Source: Hyalella azteca
Taxonomy: Eukaryota; Arthropoda; Malacostraca; Amphipoda; Hyalellidae
Assembly (NCBI RefSeq): GCF_000764305.2
Contig: NW_025947465.1
Coordinates: forward strand, 124,001 to 188,000
DNA length: 64,000 nt
Direction of reading: 5' to 3'
Under the pieces are notes generated by a model, which worked only from the letters and a program-made list of their open reading frames with translations, did no database searches and was not told where the DNA came from. Positions 1-28,015 of this stretch are shown here, one piece after another (position 1 is the first letter of the stretch; each line of letters starts with the position of its first letter). The translations under genes and the position numbers were made by a program.

Positions 1-28
1 AACTTGATCTGGTGCTCATGCGTCTCTC
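1..28 (-). CDS. Luc7l: LUC7-like coding exon 2, cut by window edge
   Basis: Minus-strand acceptor ...CTGTTCATAG ends at 29; the exon starts GA-GAG-ACG-CAT and completes the glycine codon left open by exon 1. It reads ETHEHQIKF, aligned without gaps to the ETRQRVKF region of LUC7L proteins. Only 28 nt are present. Confidence 0.7.
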
Positions 29-3000
29 CTATGAACAGGATATGAACACACAAATAAAAATGGCCTGGTAATTTATTTTCAACAAATTTACTAGAGGCAT
101 CAGCACATGAGTCACAAACTCACAAGTAACTAAAAATTTCATGAAAAATGCCATGATTGCAATATTAGAAGCTAAGAATTTAGTATGGAATCCTTGCAAA
201 TACATGAAGCAGAGAACTGATACAGCTCTAATATTCATGCGCATTTCCCATCCATATGAGAGAAATCCTGTATTTACCCAGATCAGTTAATAGGGAAATA
301 TAAAAGTTAATAACTAGAACAAAAAAAAATTGGCAAGTTTAAGTGAGTGAGTCATGTGCTCATAGTAAACATGATAGAATGAAGTTGTACCAGGCAAGAC
401 AAACACTTGACACTCAGGAATTCATTGCCCAAGGGTTCAACAGAAAAGCTTGGGTCAAATAAAGCAGCAGCTTCAAAATTCATGAATGAACCAAGTCCCT
501 GAATTTCTGAATAGTCAAAATTATTTGTTAATGATAGATACCAGAACTTGTGAGATTACTTATTGCTCTGAATTACAGCATTGCCAATGGTATTTGAATA
601 TTAACTGGATTTAAAATGAGCTGATCTTATCTGAATAACTGGCATGCTCACACAGTGGAAAATATAAGAAAATATAAATTGAAAACAGCAATGTTATTCT
701 TTACAGTTGATTGGACAAATTACATCAAATTAAGCAGTCCATAAGATTTTTCTTCATGAATCAGTTCAGCAGGCTTTCCCTTTTTTTCCCTTACCAATTA
801 TCTTCAATATTCAAATGGTATGCTCTAAAAATGTGCAGCTCAACCTTTAATTAACTACGGATTCAAACCCGAATGCTTACATGATTTCATAACTGTACCT
901 AGACATGGAAAATGTGCCAATTTTTTCAGGATTCAAAAAGAAGTAAATTGAGTCCTATGTAAATGGTTATGCATCATACAATTGATAGCATCAGAGAGTA
1001 AAATAAATTGGGAACAAATATTGCTAAAAAGAGATGGTCCCAGCCAGCAATCTATTTCCTGTTGAAATAAAATTGAACAATCACAAGACCCCACAAACTT
1101 GACTGATTCAGTTCTTTGATAAACAGAAATGAAGCAGCCAAGTCTAAACACTAGAGATAACTCACAACCACGCAGCTGTAGCAGTGGAGAGACACGAGCG
1201 GAACGCAGGTCAAGAGGCAGCTGACGAGCGAGCACGCAGGTCAGAATTTAAAGTCCTTACCAAACTCATCACTAAATCTAGCAAAGACCTATGTATAACT
1301 GATGCAATCAGAGAGAAAGGGCAGGTATATATATTCATTCAGCAGTGATGTAAATTTGAAAAGTAATTATGTCACAAACATCAATGGAACAATTAATGAG
1401 TAGAAGCCAAGAGAAACAGGTTTATACACACGTGTTGCAGCGAAATCCCCCTCAACTTAAACCTTTGAGTCGCTGATTGCTCCACCCTAGAAGAAATTGA
1501 GTTACACTCATCAATGGTAATTCATGGACACCAGCATCTTCACAAACAAATGAGACAAGTTTGAATCAAGTCTCAAGACATCTCAGCCTCAAATAATGCA
1601 GGCACAAATTTGAAAGCAGTATGTATAAACTGTGTTCTTAATCCCAGCAGATGCTTTATACTTTAGTTTTAGGCTACACTAAAGAAATGACATGAGATCT
1701 GGCTCCATAATGCCCTGCTTTTTTATGGTGATGGAATATATATTTTCAGATTAGGGCTCAAGAACTAACCATAAATTAGAACATTCAAGTATAAAAACAA
1801 TCATCAGAAGGGAAAAATTCAGCAAAGAAATAAAAATTCCTAATTGTACTGATTTTAACAGAATATCTACAAATCATCATAATACTTGTAACCATCATGA
1901 AAAAAAATCAAAGAGTTTGGTAACTCAGCCATGTCAATTTCATAGTCATAATAAACTTAAAATCTCATGGCATACCTGTGATACAACTAAAATACAAATT
2001 TTAAGTGGCAATGAAATGTAATCATAAGTTTTCTAGTATTAAGTGCATGTTATTCAACATATATAATGCCTTACAAGATGGAAAAATATATTTACAAAAC
2101 TAATTGAGTAGAAATTTTAATGGATTTGCCAATTTGTCCGGATTGAACATTCATTTGCAATTGGTCAATAAGATAGCTCATGTCTAGATTCACTTCAAAT
2201 TATCTCTGACTCGTGTGTATATATATACAATAGCAAGTTCCAGACTTCAACATTCCAGTAGTGCAAGATTCACATCCTGCAAATTGATATTCTTGAAATA
2301 TTCACTGATCATGAGAATCAACAAACAAGGTAATCAAACTGGAAGTTACAAGTAGAAATAATGCCTTAAAACTTTCTCCGAGGTTACAAAGATGTTCTCA
2401 ACAGTGAAGTTATTGAGATACATTTGATGATACTGACTAAAAAATCTAACTTTAAGAAAATTTCATGTCAAGGAATAATACTGAAATAGCAAAAGGAATG
2501 TTTTAATCAATTTTGATCTAAGAGAGGCAGAAGATTTTGATTATATCAATCTTAAAAAACAACAGCAATCATGTAGTTTGTAATCAGTGCCAGATTTAAC
2601 CTTATGATAGCCAAATTTCACACCAAGACTGAATTCATTCAAGAATAACCAAATGTGAGGCTGGGAGCCAAATTCCTATCAAGGTCCCATATCCATAACC
2701 AGGGTAAGAGGTCAATCTTTTGCTGGCAAGCTTAGAAATTTTAATTTCTGAAATCAATATATATTACCAAATTTTCAGAAGTACAAACAACTATTATATT
2801 TACTCTTTTATAGTTTCTAAGGTTTTGCACATTGTATGAGTAATTTGAAGTTGAGGAAACTACCATTAGATGGTCATTATGCAAAAATAATTCAATTCAA
2901 ATATATATATTTGAATATAATATCAAATATATATATTTGAATATACAGTTTAGCTAATTAACTTGAATTTGAATCCATTTTATAAGGTTATATACCTCAA

Positions 3001-4871
3001 TTAATTGAAGAGCTACTCTGCATTCTAAAAGAATGTGTAAGGAGCATAAATTTTATTGACCAAGTCAAAACTCTCATTGAAAAACTTGTACCGGTACTTT
3101 AGTTTTTGGTTTTAGCCATGGTAAAGGGTGATGGTACAGAATGATGATCGGATGATCTGAAATTGATAACTCAAGTCACGATTGATATTGAGTTATGATA
3201 ACGTAGCTTCAAAAACAATACAGGGGAAATAGTGGGTCTTTATTGAAAAAGATTTTCAATGACCATACATGATAAAATGCAACCTCAACCTACATGTAAG
3301 CACATTCAAGGCAGGATAAAAATAGTCAATTACATAATTTATTTCAATTTGTTCAATTCAAATCCCAAAATATTTTGTCAAAACTATCCAAAGAAGCCTT
3401 CCTGGTCCAACCACTTATGAATATACATACAGGGTGATTTAAAGAAAATTCCTGTTTTTTATTTCACTCCAAATTTTGTAAGAAAGGACAGGGACTGTTT
3501 CACACAAAAGGCAAGGTCATGAAGTTTTGTGTCCCACCATGTCCATTGCCACTATTCATTGGACAAGTGAGCAGCATGCATTTGCTGTTGAGGTATACTT
3601 CTCTAATGGCCACTCCATTATTGGTGCTCAACAAGCATTTGATACTAGGTTCTGTATTGGTACAACAAGACAATAATTCAGCCATTGTGGCTTTGTGTCA
3701 AATCAGTGATTTTACTCATCACCCTCCTGTAGTCTTTAGGTCAAAATGACCTGAATTTACCCTCAGCTCAGAGGCAGAGGGCATAATGTGTGTGTCTACT
3801 AGAAATGATGACAACAGGAGGGTTAAGATAGAAACAATGAAAAAAATAATCAACTTTGTGCTTGGCTTTGCATTAGCTGATGATTAGCATAGCCAAATAC
3901 AAATTGACTAGAACAAAGAATAAAATGAATACATTTTTCTGCTAATTGGTTATAAATTTGGTTTAGGCCTACTTTCTAGACTAATTTAAATCAATAGAAA
4001 TGAAAATTATTATTAGTATTCAATTTTTCTAAAATTTCAGTTATTTTAAATTCTTATTTCATTCACTATTATGCATTATAAAGTCTTATAGGTTTACCAG
4101 CCAGTTCATTTCATGACATAACTGATTAACTGTTATGAATTAGTAAAACAAACATGGGAATAAAGAGATTTTTCACAATCAGGTTATTTATAATTTTTCA
4201 ACCTTAACCTGTTGCCTTTCATATGGGCAATTTTTTAATATTTCAACTTTCAAGCTCATTTGCCCAATTGCCGTAGAGCAGACTCAGCAGAGGGTTAACG
4301 TTATTAGTGATACCTACTTACAACTTACTGGTCTACATAAGTTAGGAGTTAGGGTTAGGTATAAATATAACTTAATAAAGAAGGTCAACTGAAAAGTCTC
4401 TTCACTCTCTTGCCCACACAACTGAAACTAGGAATTCTATAACAGACTCAAAGTTAATACAAAAAGTGTAAATCTTGATATTATAGTTCATTTAGATATG
4501 ATAGTCTGTTTGTATTGGGTTACTCATTCCAATAACGACAGCTGAGTCAGAGTGCTGAAATACATTATCATTATGATTTTACAGAGAAAGGGAATGTCCG
4601 GTTCAGCTCTTCCAAAGTTCCAATAAAATATTTCTGTGTGCCGATTCATATCATGTATGAAATTATTAAACATCCCGTCAAGTTCAGCAATCCCCGCTTT
4701 CCATCAGCAACGCGCCATTCAACTCCATAACAATAGGCTAGCTAATAGCTATCCGCCATTTTCGTAGGTACCTTCTAAAATCAAATGCACAGACCTACAG
4801 AGAAACTCACCATTTCGTGTTGTGCCCATTAGCTGATCAAGAAGCATCTTCATTTGGTCATGCGCCGACAT
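1..4871 (-). CDS. Luc7l: LUC7-like splicing factor, 5' part of gene (exon 1 and start of exon 2)
   Basis: Seen: a minus-strand ATG at 4871 opens MSAHDQMKMLLDQLMGTTRN, followed by a GTGAGT donor after 61 nt. At the left edge a CAG/TAG-type acceptor precedes a segment which, joined in phase, continues G-ETHEHQIKF. Known: animal LUC7L/LUC7L2 proteins begin with an MSAxxQMxxLLDQLMGTxR block followed at the same spacing by a DETRQRVKF-like stretch. LUC7-like proteins are nuclear U1 snRNP-associated factors, with two CCCH/C2H2-type zinc fingers and an RS tail, that influence 5' splice-site choice. Neither the fingers nor the RS tail lie in this window; they must be to the left. The gene is divergent from the Hsp110 gene, with 3.85 kb between the two start codons. 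Exon 2 rests on only about nine codons but matches in phase, length and wording. Confidence 0.85.
2896..2940. repeat. Pair of AT-rich palindromes
   Basis: TTCAAATATATATATTTGAA (2896-2915) is a perfect 20-nt palindrome and an 18-nt version is repeated at 2923-2940. Probably simple-sequence in origin, within the LUC7-like intron. Confidence 0.7.
3539..3676 (+). pseudogene. Relic of a DUF4817-type (helix-turn-helix) arthropod transposon
   Basis: A 45-codon open stretch from ATG 3539 to TAA 3676 contains WTSEQHAFAVEVYFSNGHSI then IGAQQAFDTRF. This is the W-(T/S)-x-E-(Q/E)-x-AF-xVExYF-xxGxS-xxxxQxxFxxxF pattern of the DUF4817 N-terminal domain found in many arthropod mobile-element ORFs. About 100 nt upstream (3431-3455) lies CAGGGTGATTTAAAGAAAAT, resembling the CAGGGTG-T/A-TT end motif that often borders such elements. 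No catalytic domain follows, and the reading frame stops soon after the domain, so this is a decayed fragment. It lies antisense within the LUC7-like intron. Family assignment is from memory of the pattern. Confidence 0.55.
4811..4871 (-). CDS. Luc7l: LUC7-like coding exon 1
   Basis: 61 nt: 20 codons plus one base (phase 1). The ATG is the one used by the family. The sequence after AAT-G is GTGAGTTT, a good donor. An in-frame ATG further upstream gives a hydrophobic unrelated stretch and is not preferred. Confidence 0.88.
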
Positions 4872-5555
4872 CTTGGCGCTTAACAGAAGCAAATTCTTGT
4901 TCCAGAAAAAAAAAGTGTGTGAATTAAAGCAATATACAGCAATCACCGCCCACCCTTCGTTGCTGATTTTCTTTCACTGAGCATGAAGCACATTAGTGGG
5001 CTCGTGCCAATCTAAACTCTTGTCTCAACATTTGTGGGGTTTCAGGCGTGCCAACCTCTGATTCCGAATGATACTCTGCTAACATTTCACATAATAGTAA
5101 ACAAATTTAGCAGTTAAAATCCATGCAATAAAGTCAAGGTTTTTATTTGAAAAAAATTACACTTCATCTAATACGACTCATCCGCAAATAGGTCTATGCG
5201 GGCACGAGATTGATTGTATTACCGACAACTCTGCGGCCGTTTCTTCAAAACTCCACCGCATCGACTGACAGTTTGTACAAAGATTTATTTAGGTAGAATA
5301 TTATTCATAGATAATTATTAGCACACATCATTCGACTTGTAAAGAGAATGTTTAGCGACTCCAGAAGCCATTTTCTCCGATTTATCTATTATTTTAAAAA
5401 TACAGTGAATAATATGAGTGTAAAAATTACTTTTTAAAAGACAACACTTCTAAAAAAAATCCAGTGTCTCTGATGTTGCACATGTACTATGAGGTTCTAA
5501 TTCTATTTTCATATATTAAACAAAATTATAAATTTTTTTAAACATGAAAATTAAT

Positions 5556-5870
5556 TAAATCTTCAAAATTATTTATTCTGTCAATTGATTCATGCATTGT
5601 CTCCAACTTTATTCGTGTGTGGCAAATTTCAGATCGATTGGACAGGTAGAAGTGTGTTAAATATCGATTATAAGATTCGTAACAGACAAAATTATTTTTT
5701 TCAGGATTTTTTATTATTAAACTTATTTTTCGCTTTCAAAATTATATATTCTGTCAATTGATTCATGCATTGTCTCCAACTATAAACAAGTGTGCAAAAT
5801 TTCAGTACAATTGGAGATGTAGAAGCGTGTTAAATATCGATTATAAGATTTGTAGCAGACAATCAAACAA
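5556..5870. repeat. Diverged direct repeat pair, about 135 bp each
   Basis: About 5560-5690 and 5737-5865 share TCTGTCAATTGATTCATGCA, TTGTCTCCAACT and GTTAAATATCGATTATAAGA in the same order, with scattered substitutions. Spacing is about 175 bp. Could be two copies of a dispersed element or an old tandem duplication. Confidence 0.85.
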
Positions 5871-6295
5871 ACAACAAGAAGTATAGTTAAAGAGAAGTGT
5901 TGTAAAAATATGGGAAAGAGGAAGGAAATGGAAAAAGTCTGGTAAAAATTGAGGAAAATGCTCCTAGAATCGCTAGATATTTAATTACGAATCTAATGAT
6001 ATATAAGATACAACACGTAAATTTAATGAGGACTTAAATTTAAAAGTTCCTCTTTTTCTGTTTCAATGCATTTTACGTTTTATTTAATTTAGAAAAAAAA
6101 AATCCTCTGAAAAAATTGTACTTTCGTGTTTTGCGTATGTCTGTGCAGGTCCGCGCTTTATATTTTCCAATGAATGAAGATATTACTATCCAAAATAATA
6201 ATCGAAAATTACTGTCGGATAAAATTTGCCGCTTATCCTATCAGCTTAATCCTTTTCCGTGACAGGCTCCTTTAGAGTGGAGATAGACTTTGGAG

Positions 6296-6441
6296 NNNNN
6301 NNNNNNNNNNNNNNNNNNNNNNNNNNNNNNNNNNNNNNNNNNNNNNNNNNNNNNNNNNNNNNNNNNNNNNNNNNNNNNNNNNNNNNNNNNNNNNNNNNNN
6401 NNNNNNNNNNNNNNNNNNNNNNNNNNNNNNNNNNNNNNNNN
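6296..6441. other. Assembly gap (146 N)
   Basis: Run of N directly abutting a pentanucleotide array, so the gap probably reflects unassembled repeat of unknown true length. Confidence 0.99.
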
Positions 6442-6537
6442 TATACTATACTATACTATACTATACTATACTATACTATACTATACTATACTATACTATA
6501 CTATACAGTACTATACTATACTATACTGCTATACTAT
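6442..6537. repeat. (TATAC)n microsatellite
   Basis: About 19 near-perfect units of the 5-bp motif with single interruptions (CAG, CTGC) near the right end; the left side runs into the gap. Reading frames across it are meaningless. Confidence 0.97.
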
Positions 6538-7602
6538 CAGGTCTTAGAAAGTTTACCTAACATCAGTACTGCATGTTGAACACTCATTTTCTCTAATTAA
6601 TTTCTACTCCCCGTTCATTCATTCACACTTTAGGCATTTGCATTAAGTCCCACCCCTACTACCATCACACATGCTTCCCATTCATCTTTTCGTCCATTAT
6701 GCCGTCAGTATGTCCATGCATGTCTCGTGCGGCTCACACTTACACGTTCTATTACATGACATACTTCCATTCACTCACTCTCATGTTAGACAGATACGCT
6801 TTAGCGCACAATGTTAATAATTAATTCTTTCCTGCTGTACTTTGTATTTATATATTTTGTCTTTTTCTTCCTTTCTAAACGTGTCCACATCCCACACCTC
6901 CCAGCAAATCATCCGCTGCTGTCCATCTGAGGCAGTCTAACTACACTATTCTGTAACACCTCCAGAGTCCAGTCTGTCAAGTTCGCCATCATTCCATGCA
7001 ATGACCTACATTCTACACATAACACTATTACTCTATTAGATAATGGATTCTGGAGTCGAGTTACAGGTGCTTAAAACACTCAAATTTTTGTCTCGGTATT
7101 TTCGTGAAGAAAAAATGACATGGCTATCTAAGTATGTCTAACTCTAGACGTCTCGGACAAATTTACGGCCGGACTTGCTGCCGGTCTCGCGGCCTACGTC
7201 AACTCTAGGTTCTACAAACATTAGCCAATCAGAACCGATTTTTTACAAAGAAACCCTTTCATATGGATGCGACACAGTTCCTACGTCCCCAGCTACTGCA
7301 TAAGCCTGTCCTCACTTCTACTCCTTGCCCAACATAACCTAGCCAGACCAAATCAACTATAATTGACTGTTGAGAGATATAAAAAGTGCCAGGGCAATGA
7401 TTTTAAATCGAAAATAATTCTAGCTAGTACGCGGCGGAAATGATCAAATTAATAGCGATCCAGCGTGGCCTCCAAGTTCTGTAGCGCTAATATGGCTGAG
7501 AGGTAGCTACTGCATGCAGGATCTGAGTGTTTGCTCTAGTGCAGGGTATTAGAATAGAATAGAAGTGTCGGCACTGAAGAAATAGGCCCATGGCCTGTGC
7601 TG

Positions 7603-7850
7603 TCTGGGCAGGGTGGCCCAGTGGTTAAAGTTCAGAGTACCAGAATTGGCGCAGAGAGGCGCGGGTTCGATCTCAGCTCTGTGCGCCAGTTTCTGGTCAG
7701 AATCGGCAAGGAGGCCGGGCGGCTAAGCACAGCAGAATTTGTAGCAGTGAGTTGTGAGTTCGAGACCGCAACAAGCTGTAAATGTTCTGCGATGTTAAGA
7801 ATCGGCGATAGGCCTACGGCCTAATAAACGCTGAAACCGCTATATTACAT
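7603..7850 (+). mobile_element. Dimeric tRNA-derived SINE, copy 1
   Basis: Two tRNA-like halves in series. First half: an A-box-like GTGGCCCAGTGGTTA (7612-7626) and a B-box-like GGGTTCGATCTC (7664-7675). Second half: GGCCGGGCGGCTAAGC (about 7713) and GAGTTCGAGACC (about 7757), resembling the A and B boxes of Leu/Ser-type tRNAs. The downstream part ends GCTGAAACCGCTATATTA. Copy 2 lies 320 bp further on with the same order of parts, which marks this as a mobile family rather than a chance match. Neither half is an intact tRNA gene. Confidence 0.75.
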
Positions 7851-7927
7851 ATATATTACTATATTACATATACGAAGCTAAAGGCTGTATTACCATTTGC
7901 TGCCGCAAAAATTCCCTTGTGATCCAT

Positions 7928-8145
7928 GTGGCGAGCAGAGTAGCCCAGTGGTACCGTTAAGAGTACCAAAATGCGAGCTGTGGGTTCGATCCCAGCTACC
8001 TGCAACAGTTCTGGTCAAATCGGCGAGGTGGCCGGACGGTTAAGCACAGCAAAATTGAAGCAGTGAGTGGCGTGTTCGAGACCACAACAAGCTGAGAATA
8101 TTCTGCGAATATTCCTAAACAAAGCTGACACCACTATATTGGTGC
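7928..8145 (+). mobile_element. Dimeric tRNA-derived SINE, copy 2
   Basis: Same architecture as the copy at 7603: GTAGCCCAGTGGTACC then GGGTTCGATCCC, followed by GTGGCCGGACGGTTAAGC and GTGTTCGAGACC, and a tail GCTGACACCACTATATTGG matching the other copy's tail. Diverged by substitutions and small indels. Confidence 0.75.
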
Positions 8146-8588
8146 TGTCCTCCTATCTTAATAATAATTTTATTCAAAAAATTTAACAAAATTAACCTAC
8201 TGGTAGTTTCAAACTACATGCAAAACGTCAATTCCACAAGGAACTTTCCCAATAACCTTCAATTATTGGCAATTTTTAAATCAATTGCTAAACAAAAGAT
8301 TTCTCACTATTCCCTTGCGTTTTGAATCTATCATTAAGGAAAACTTCATATACAAATGCTGCTAAACAAGATTTGGCTGCTTCTAGACTCTAGTGATAAC
8401 GTCATCTCCAATTTACAAATGTTCTTCAAATTTCACTTGAAATATAAAAACAATTCAGAACTAATTAGAATGCAAATTTTACAGTAAATATGGTCTGCGA
8501 TAAAATAATCTCTACTTGAAATAAAAATATGTTAGTTTACGTTAAAGCTATCCGTAAATAACTTTCTGGAGTGTACCGGTGCTGTCTA

Positions 8589-8608
8589 CGTCTAGAAATT
8601 TCTGTAGT
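8589..8608 (+). promoter_or_regulatory. Candidate heat shock element in Hsp110 promoter
   Basis: GTC-TA-GAA-AT-TTC-TG-TAG: a perfect nGAAnnTTCn core (8594-8603) with a weaker repeat unit on each side, about 110 bp upstream of the Hsp110 start codon. HSF binds alternating nGAAn units, and Hsp110 genes are heat-inducible in many animals. No clear TATA box is seen. Confidence 0.4.
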
Positions 8609-8702
8609 GGATGACTATCGTTAGCGGCGCGCGCAGAGTGTGACTTGCCTTCGGCTCTTTCGCACGTGCTACAGTAATTTTGTGCGCTCTTGAAATAAGT
8701 GA

Positions 8703-25214
<16,512 letters not shown>

Positions 25215-26585
25215 ACTTATTCTCTTCTAGCTTGAATTAGCTCCTTAGCTTTTTAATTTACGATGACCGCACATTGGATTATAGTGGCTAGGCATGACCG
25301 CGAGACTCTGTCGTTGCATGTTGATTGCTCTTCAAAGCGAGCTCTGCCTGGATGCCCTGGGCTGAGCTTATTGTCTTTAAGCATCGTTGCGGTTTTTTGC
25401 TGCGGTCATCATGTGAACGTCGAAACAAACCTGGAACTCTGTTCAGTGTTGTAATTGGCCGAGTTCAGATTAGATTAAATTATCTTGTAATGTTACATAT
25501 TACTAGGAGTTATGCTAAGCTTTTCCTCAGGCGAGGTCGATCAACTTCCATCGTCGTTCATTTTGTTTTGTCCCAACGGCAATCAGATTGTTGGATTTTC
25601 TGTTCGCCTAGGATTTAGTGGGGTATTTATTGCACTTCACGTAGAGTCGCCATCTATCCGAGTATCTTCTATCTCTGTCCAGATGGATTATATTCGTCAC
25701 TCCTAATGAAATTGAGCCTGCGCTCGTATTCCTTATAAAGCTTGCATTTGATTATTAGCTGTCGGGTTGTGCAGAGATTAGTGACTGTATGTTTTCTTCC
25801 ATTGACGTTTTCAAGGCACTCTTTCTTCTTTAGTTCAAGGCAGTGTTTCTCATGATTTTTTCTCATGGTTATTGCCAAGAGACTTGAACTTGGAATAATT
25901 TCAGGTGAGAGAGAAACATTCGTGGACAACTTATTTTATGATCGCATTTCTTTAGATCGATTATATTTGATGACAATACTTGTACGATTGCACATCTTAT
26001 TTGCAGTATTCGATTTATGACTTCCCATTGCCAAAATTTGAGTTTTGTTTCTAAAATTCTGTATTCTTGTTTTGTTCGAGGTGTTTATTTAACTAATATC
26101 GTTCATCTAACCTTGCCCTCTACCTTGAGTGGAGAATTTTAGCTTATTTACGTTGTAGCGCTGAAATTTTCATGTCAGCAAGGGTATAGTGAAATTGTTC
26201 ATCATCTTTTTGTAAAAGTATTTCGTGTTATTAGTCTCTTCACTTAGGATCCTTCACGTAAACGTTCAACAATTAGCTTGCCAATGCCGATCTCCTAGAA
26301 ATGCTGACATCTTTCAGTGTAGTACCTTCAGCTGCACATTCATTTTCGTCGGCCATCTTCAACTACATTCTAATTCGATTCGAAATAGTGGACGATTGAG
26401 CCACAGGAATGAAGCTGGCCTGCTTGCCCGAGTGTTTGATGCAACAACAACAGGCCAGTTTTCACGAACGAATCTAGTTAACCATCAAAAAGTTTGTCAT
26501 TATTTCGTTTCTTTACTTGGTTCTTGCTTGTTACACTAACTATCAATGTTGGAGAACCTGAAATAAAATTGATTGGTTCTTATCT
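25215..26585 (+). other. Hsc70Cb: Hsp110 3' UTR
   Basis: No coding signal. AATAAA at 26562-26567 is the likely poly(A) signal, giving a UTR of about 1.37 kb; a second AATAAA is at 26707-26712. Confidence 0.6.
26424..26497 (+). repeat. Segment shared with Hsp110 intron 8 (copy in 3' UTR)
   Basis: Partner of 21055-21122; about 70 bp with a core of at least 40 identical bases. May be a dispersed element or a local copy event. Confidence 0.9.
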
Positions 26586-27763
26586 GTATTTACAGCGTTT
26601 AAATTTGCTCGTATGTCATTTATGTGTACTGGACTGACGACATCACTCCAGCGTTGATGTCACCTGATAGTAATCATTCCAATGATCCGCTTGGCTCGCT
26701 TAACTGAATAAATCAACGCATTCATTCACTTTAATTCTCTAACCTTCGCTGAATCGTGTGGCGCTTATTTATACATTACCTTGCTGCTTTTTCTCGAATT
26801 AACGTTCCCCCAGTAATCATATTAAACTAATCTGTCGAAGAAGTTTGCTGCAAGGCGATAGTCAATTCTTCAATGATAGCACCTGAATTTATACGTGCGA
26901 TTGTTCAATTGGGATTCGTCCCAAAGTAGCTGCTATGTGATTATATATGATTATTGTTGAGCATCATGCGTAGCCGTGAATTTGAAATTAGTGCTTCGCT
27001 TCAGTCAAATAATATAAAGACATTTTCCTAAGTTCCAGCTTGAAGTATCGGAGTTAGTGCTCTTGGAAAGATGTTCTATACATTATCCCGTCGATAGAAA
27101 ATTCGCGCCTACCAACTGAATTTCGGGGTTCGATCAAGTTGTTCGAAATATACCGCTGGTAGCCTGGTGCACTAACTTTTCGGCGCTGATAACGAACGAC
27201 TTCTTGCTAGACACGTAACTGCTCTTGGAGTAATGATAGTTTCTGGTCCGTAGAAAGATATTGAAAGCCCTAATTCCAACTACTTTGAATGACTTTGCCA
27301 AAACATGAGTCTCGCATATAAATGGCGTATAAAATGTCACAATTCAGCGGTCATTTTGTTCTGTTTTAGCATTTGAGCGTCGATGGACAAATTGCCTCGG
27401 ATCTAATGTTCTTGTTCAATAGAGTTCTGAATTAGGTATTTCCTTTGAGTCAAAATAATTTATACGAAAGCATTTGTCCTAGTAAAGCATAAGACTTCAG
27501 AACACGGTCATCCCTGCAACAGTCGGGGAATAATATTATCTTCAATTTTGTAAGTTCTACAGCTCGGAAGCAGACATGATCGGAGCAATGCCAGGCTACC
27601 GCAAGGAGAATAGTGTCGGCCCGCGTTTTTGTCAATTTTTATTGGAGTGCCTAATTTAGGACATCTATTGTATTGACTATGCTATATACAGTAATTACAA
27701 ACAAATTAGAGTAAAATATTTCTACTTTCAGATTTTCTAATTAGTATAATCAATAATTTTTCA
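26586..27763. other. Space between convergent Hsp110 and BTB-zinc-finger genes
   Basis: Only short unsupported reading frames; nothing recognised. Confidence 0.6.
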
Positions 27764-27769
27764 TTTATT
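27764..27769 (-). promoter_or_regulatory. Poly(A) signal for distal BTB-ZF isoform
   Basis: AATAAA on the minus strand, about 250 nt past the stop codon at 28016. Confidence 0.5.
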
Positions 27770-28015
27770 TCTTAAGGTTACATGTGATAATATGTAAAAA
27801 ATAGACCGCAGTAGACGGTGGCTTACACGGTGCTAACTTAAGCGACATTTGGACGGTAGGTAGTTTACCCGTGAGACGTGAGAAAAGCAGGAGGCAAGTG
27901 ACATCGAAACCTAAAACGCAGTAACGACTGACACGAACTGTGATCAATAGCACGAGTAATATAATGCACTTGACCCTTATCGGGAATTCTTTATCACTTC
28001 AGAGCCATGAATATT

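Larger units (their letters stand above)
29..4810 (-). other. Luc7l: LUC7-like intron 1 (4.8 kb)
   Basis: AT-rich with no further LUC7L-like exon seen. It contains a transposon relic on the opposite strand (3539-3676), two AT palindromes (2896-2940) and one GC-richer patch at about 1170-1250 that I cannot assign. Confidence 0.65.

Noticed and set aside
1170..1345. Plus-strand segment reading ETRAERRSRGS, like an RS domain
   Set aside because: The LUC7-like gene is on the other strand; short, stops quickly and has no partner exon.
7664..7675. GGGTTCGATCTC as part of a real tRNA gene
   Set aside because: Flanking sequence does not fold as a full tRNA and the same unit recurs as a dimer nearby, so it is read as a SINE.
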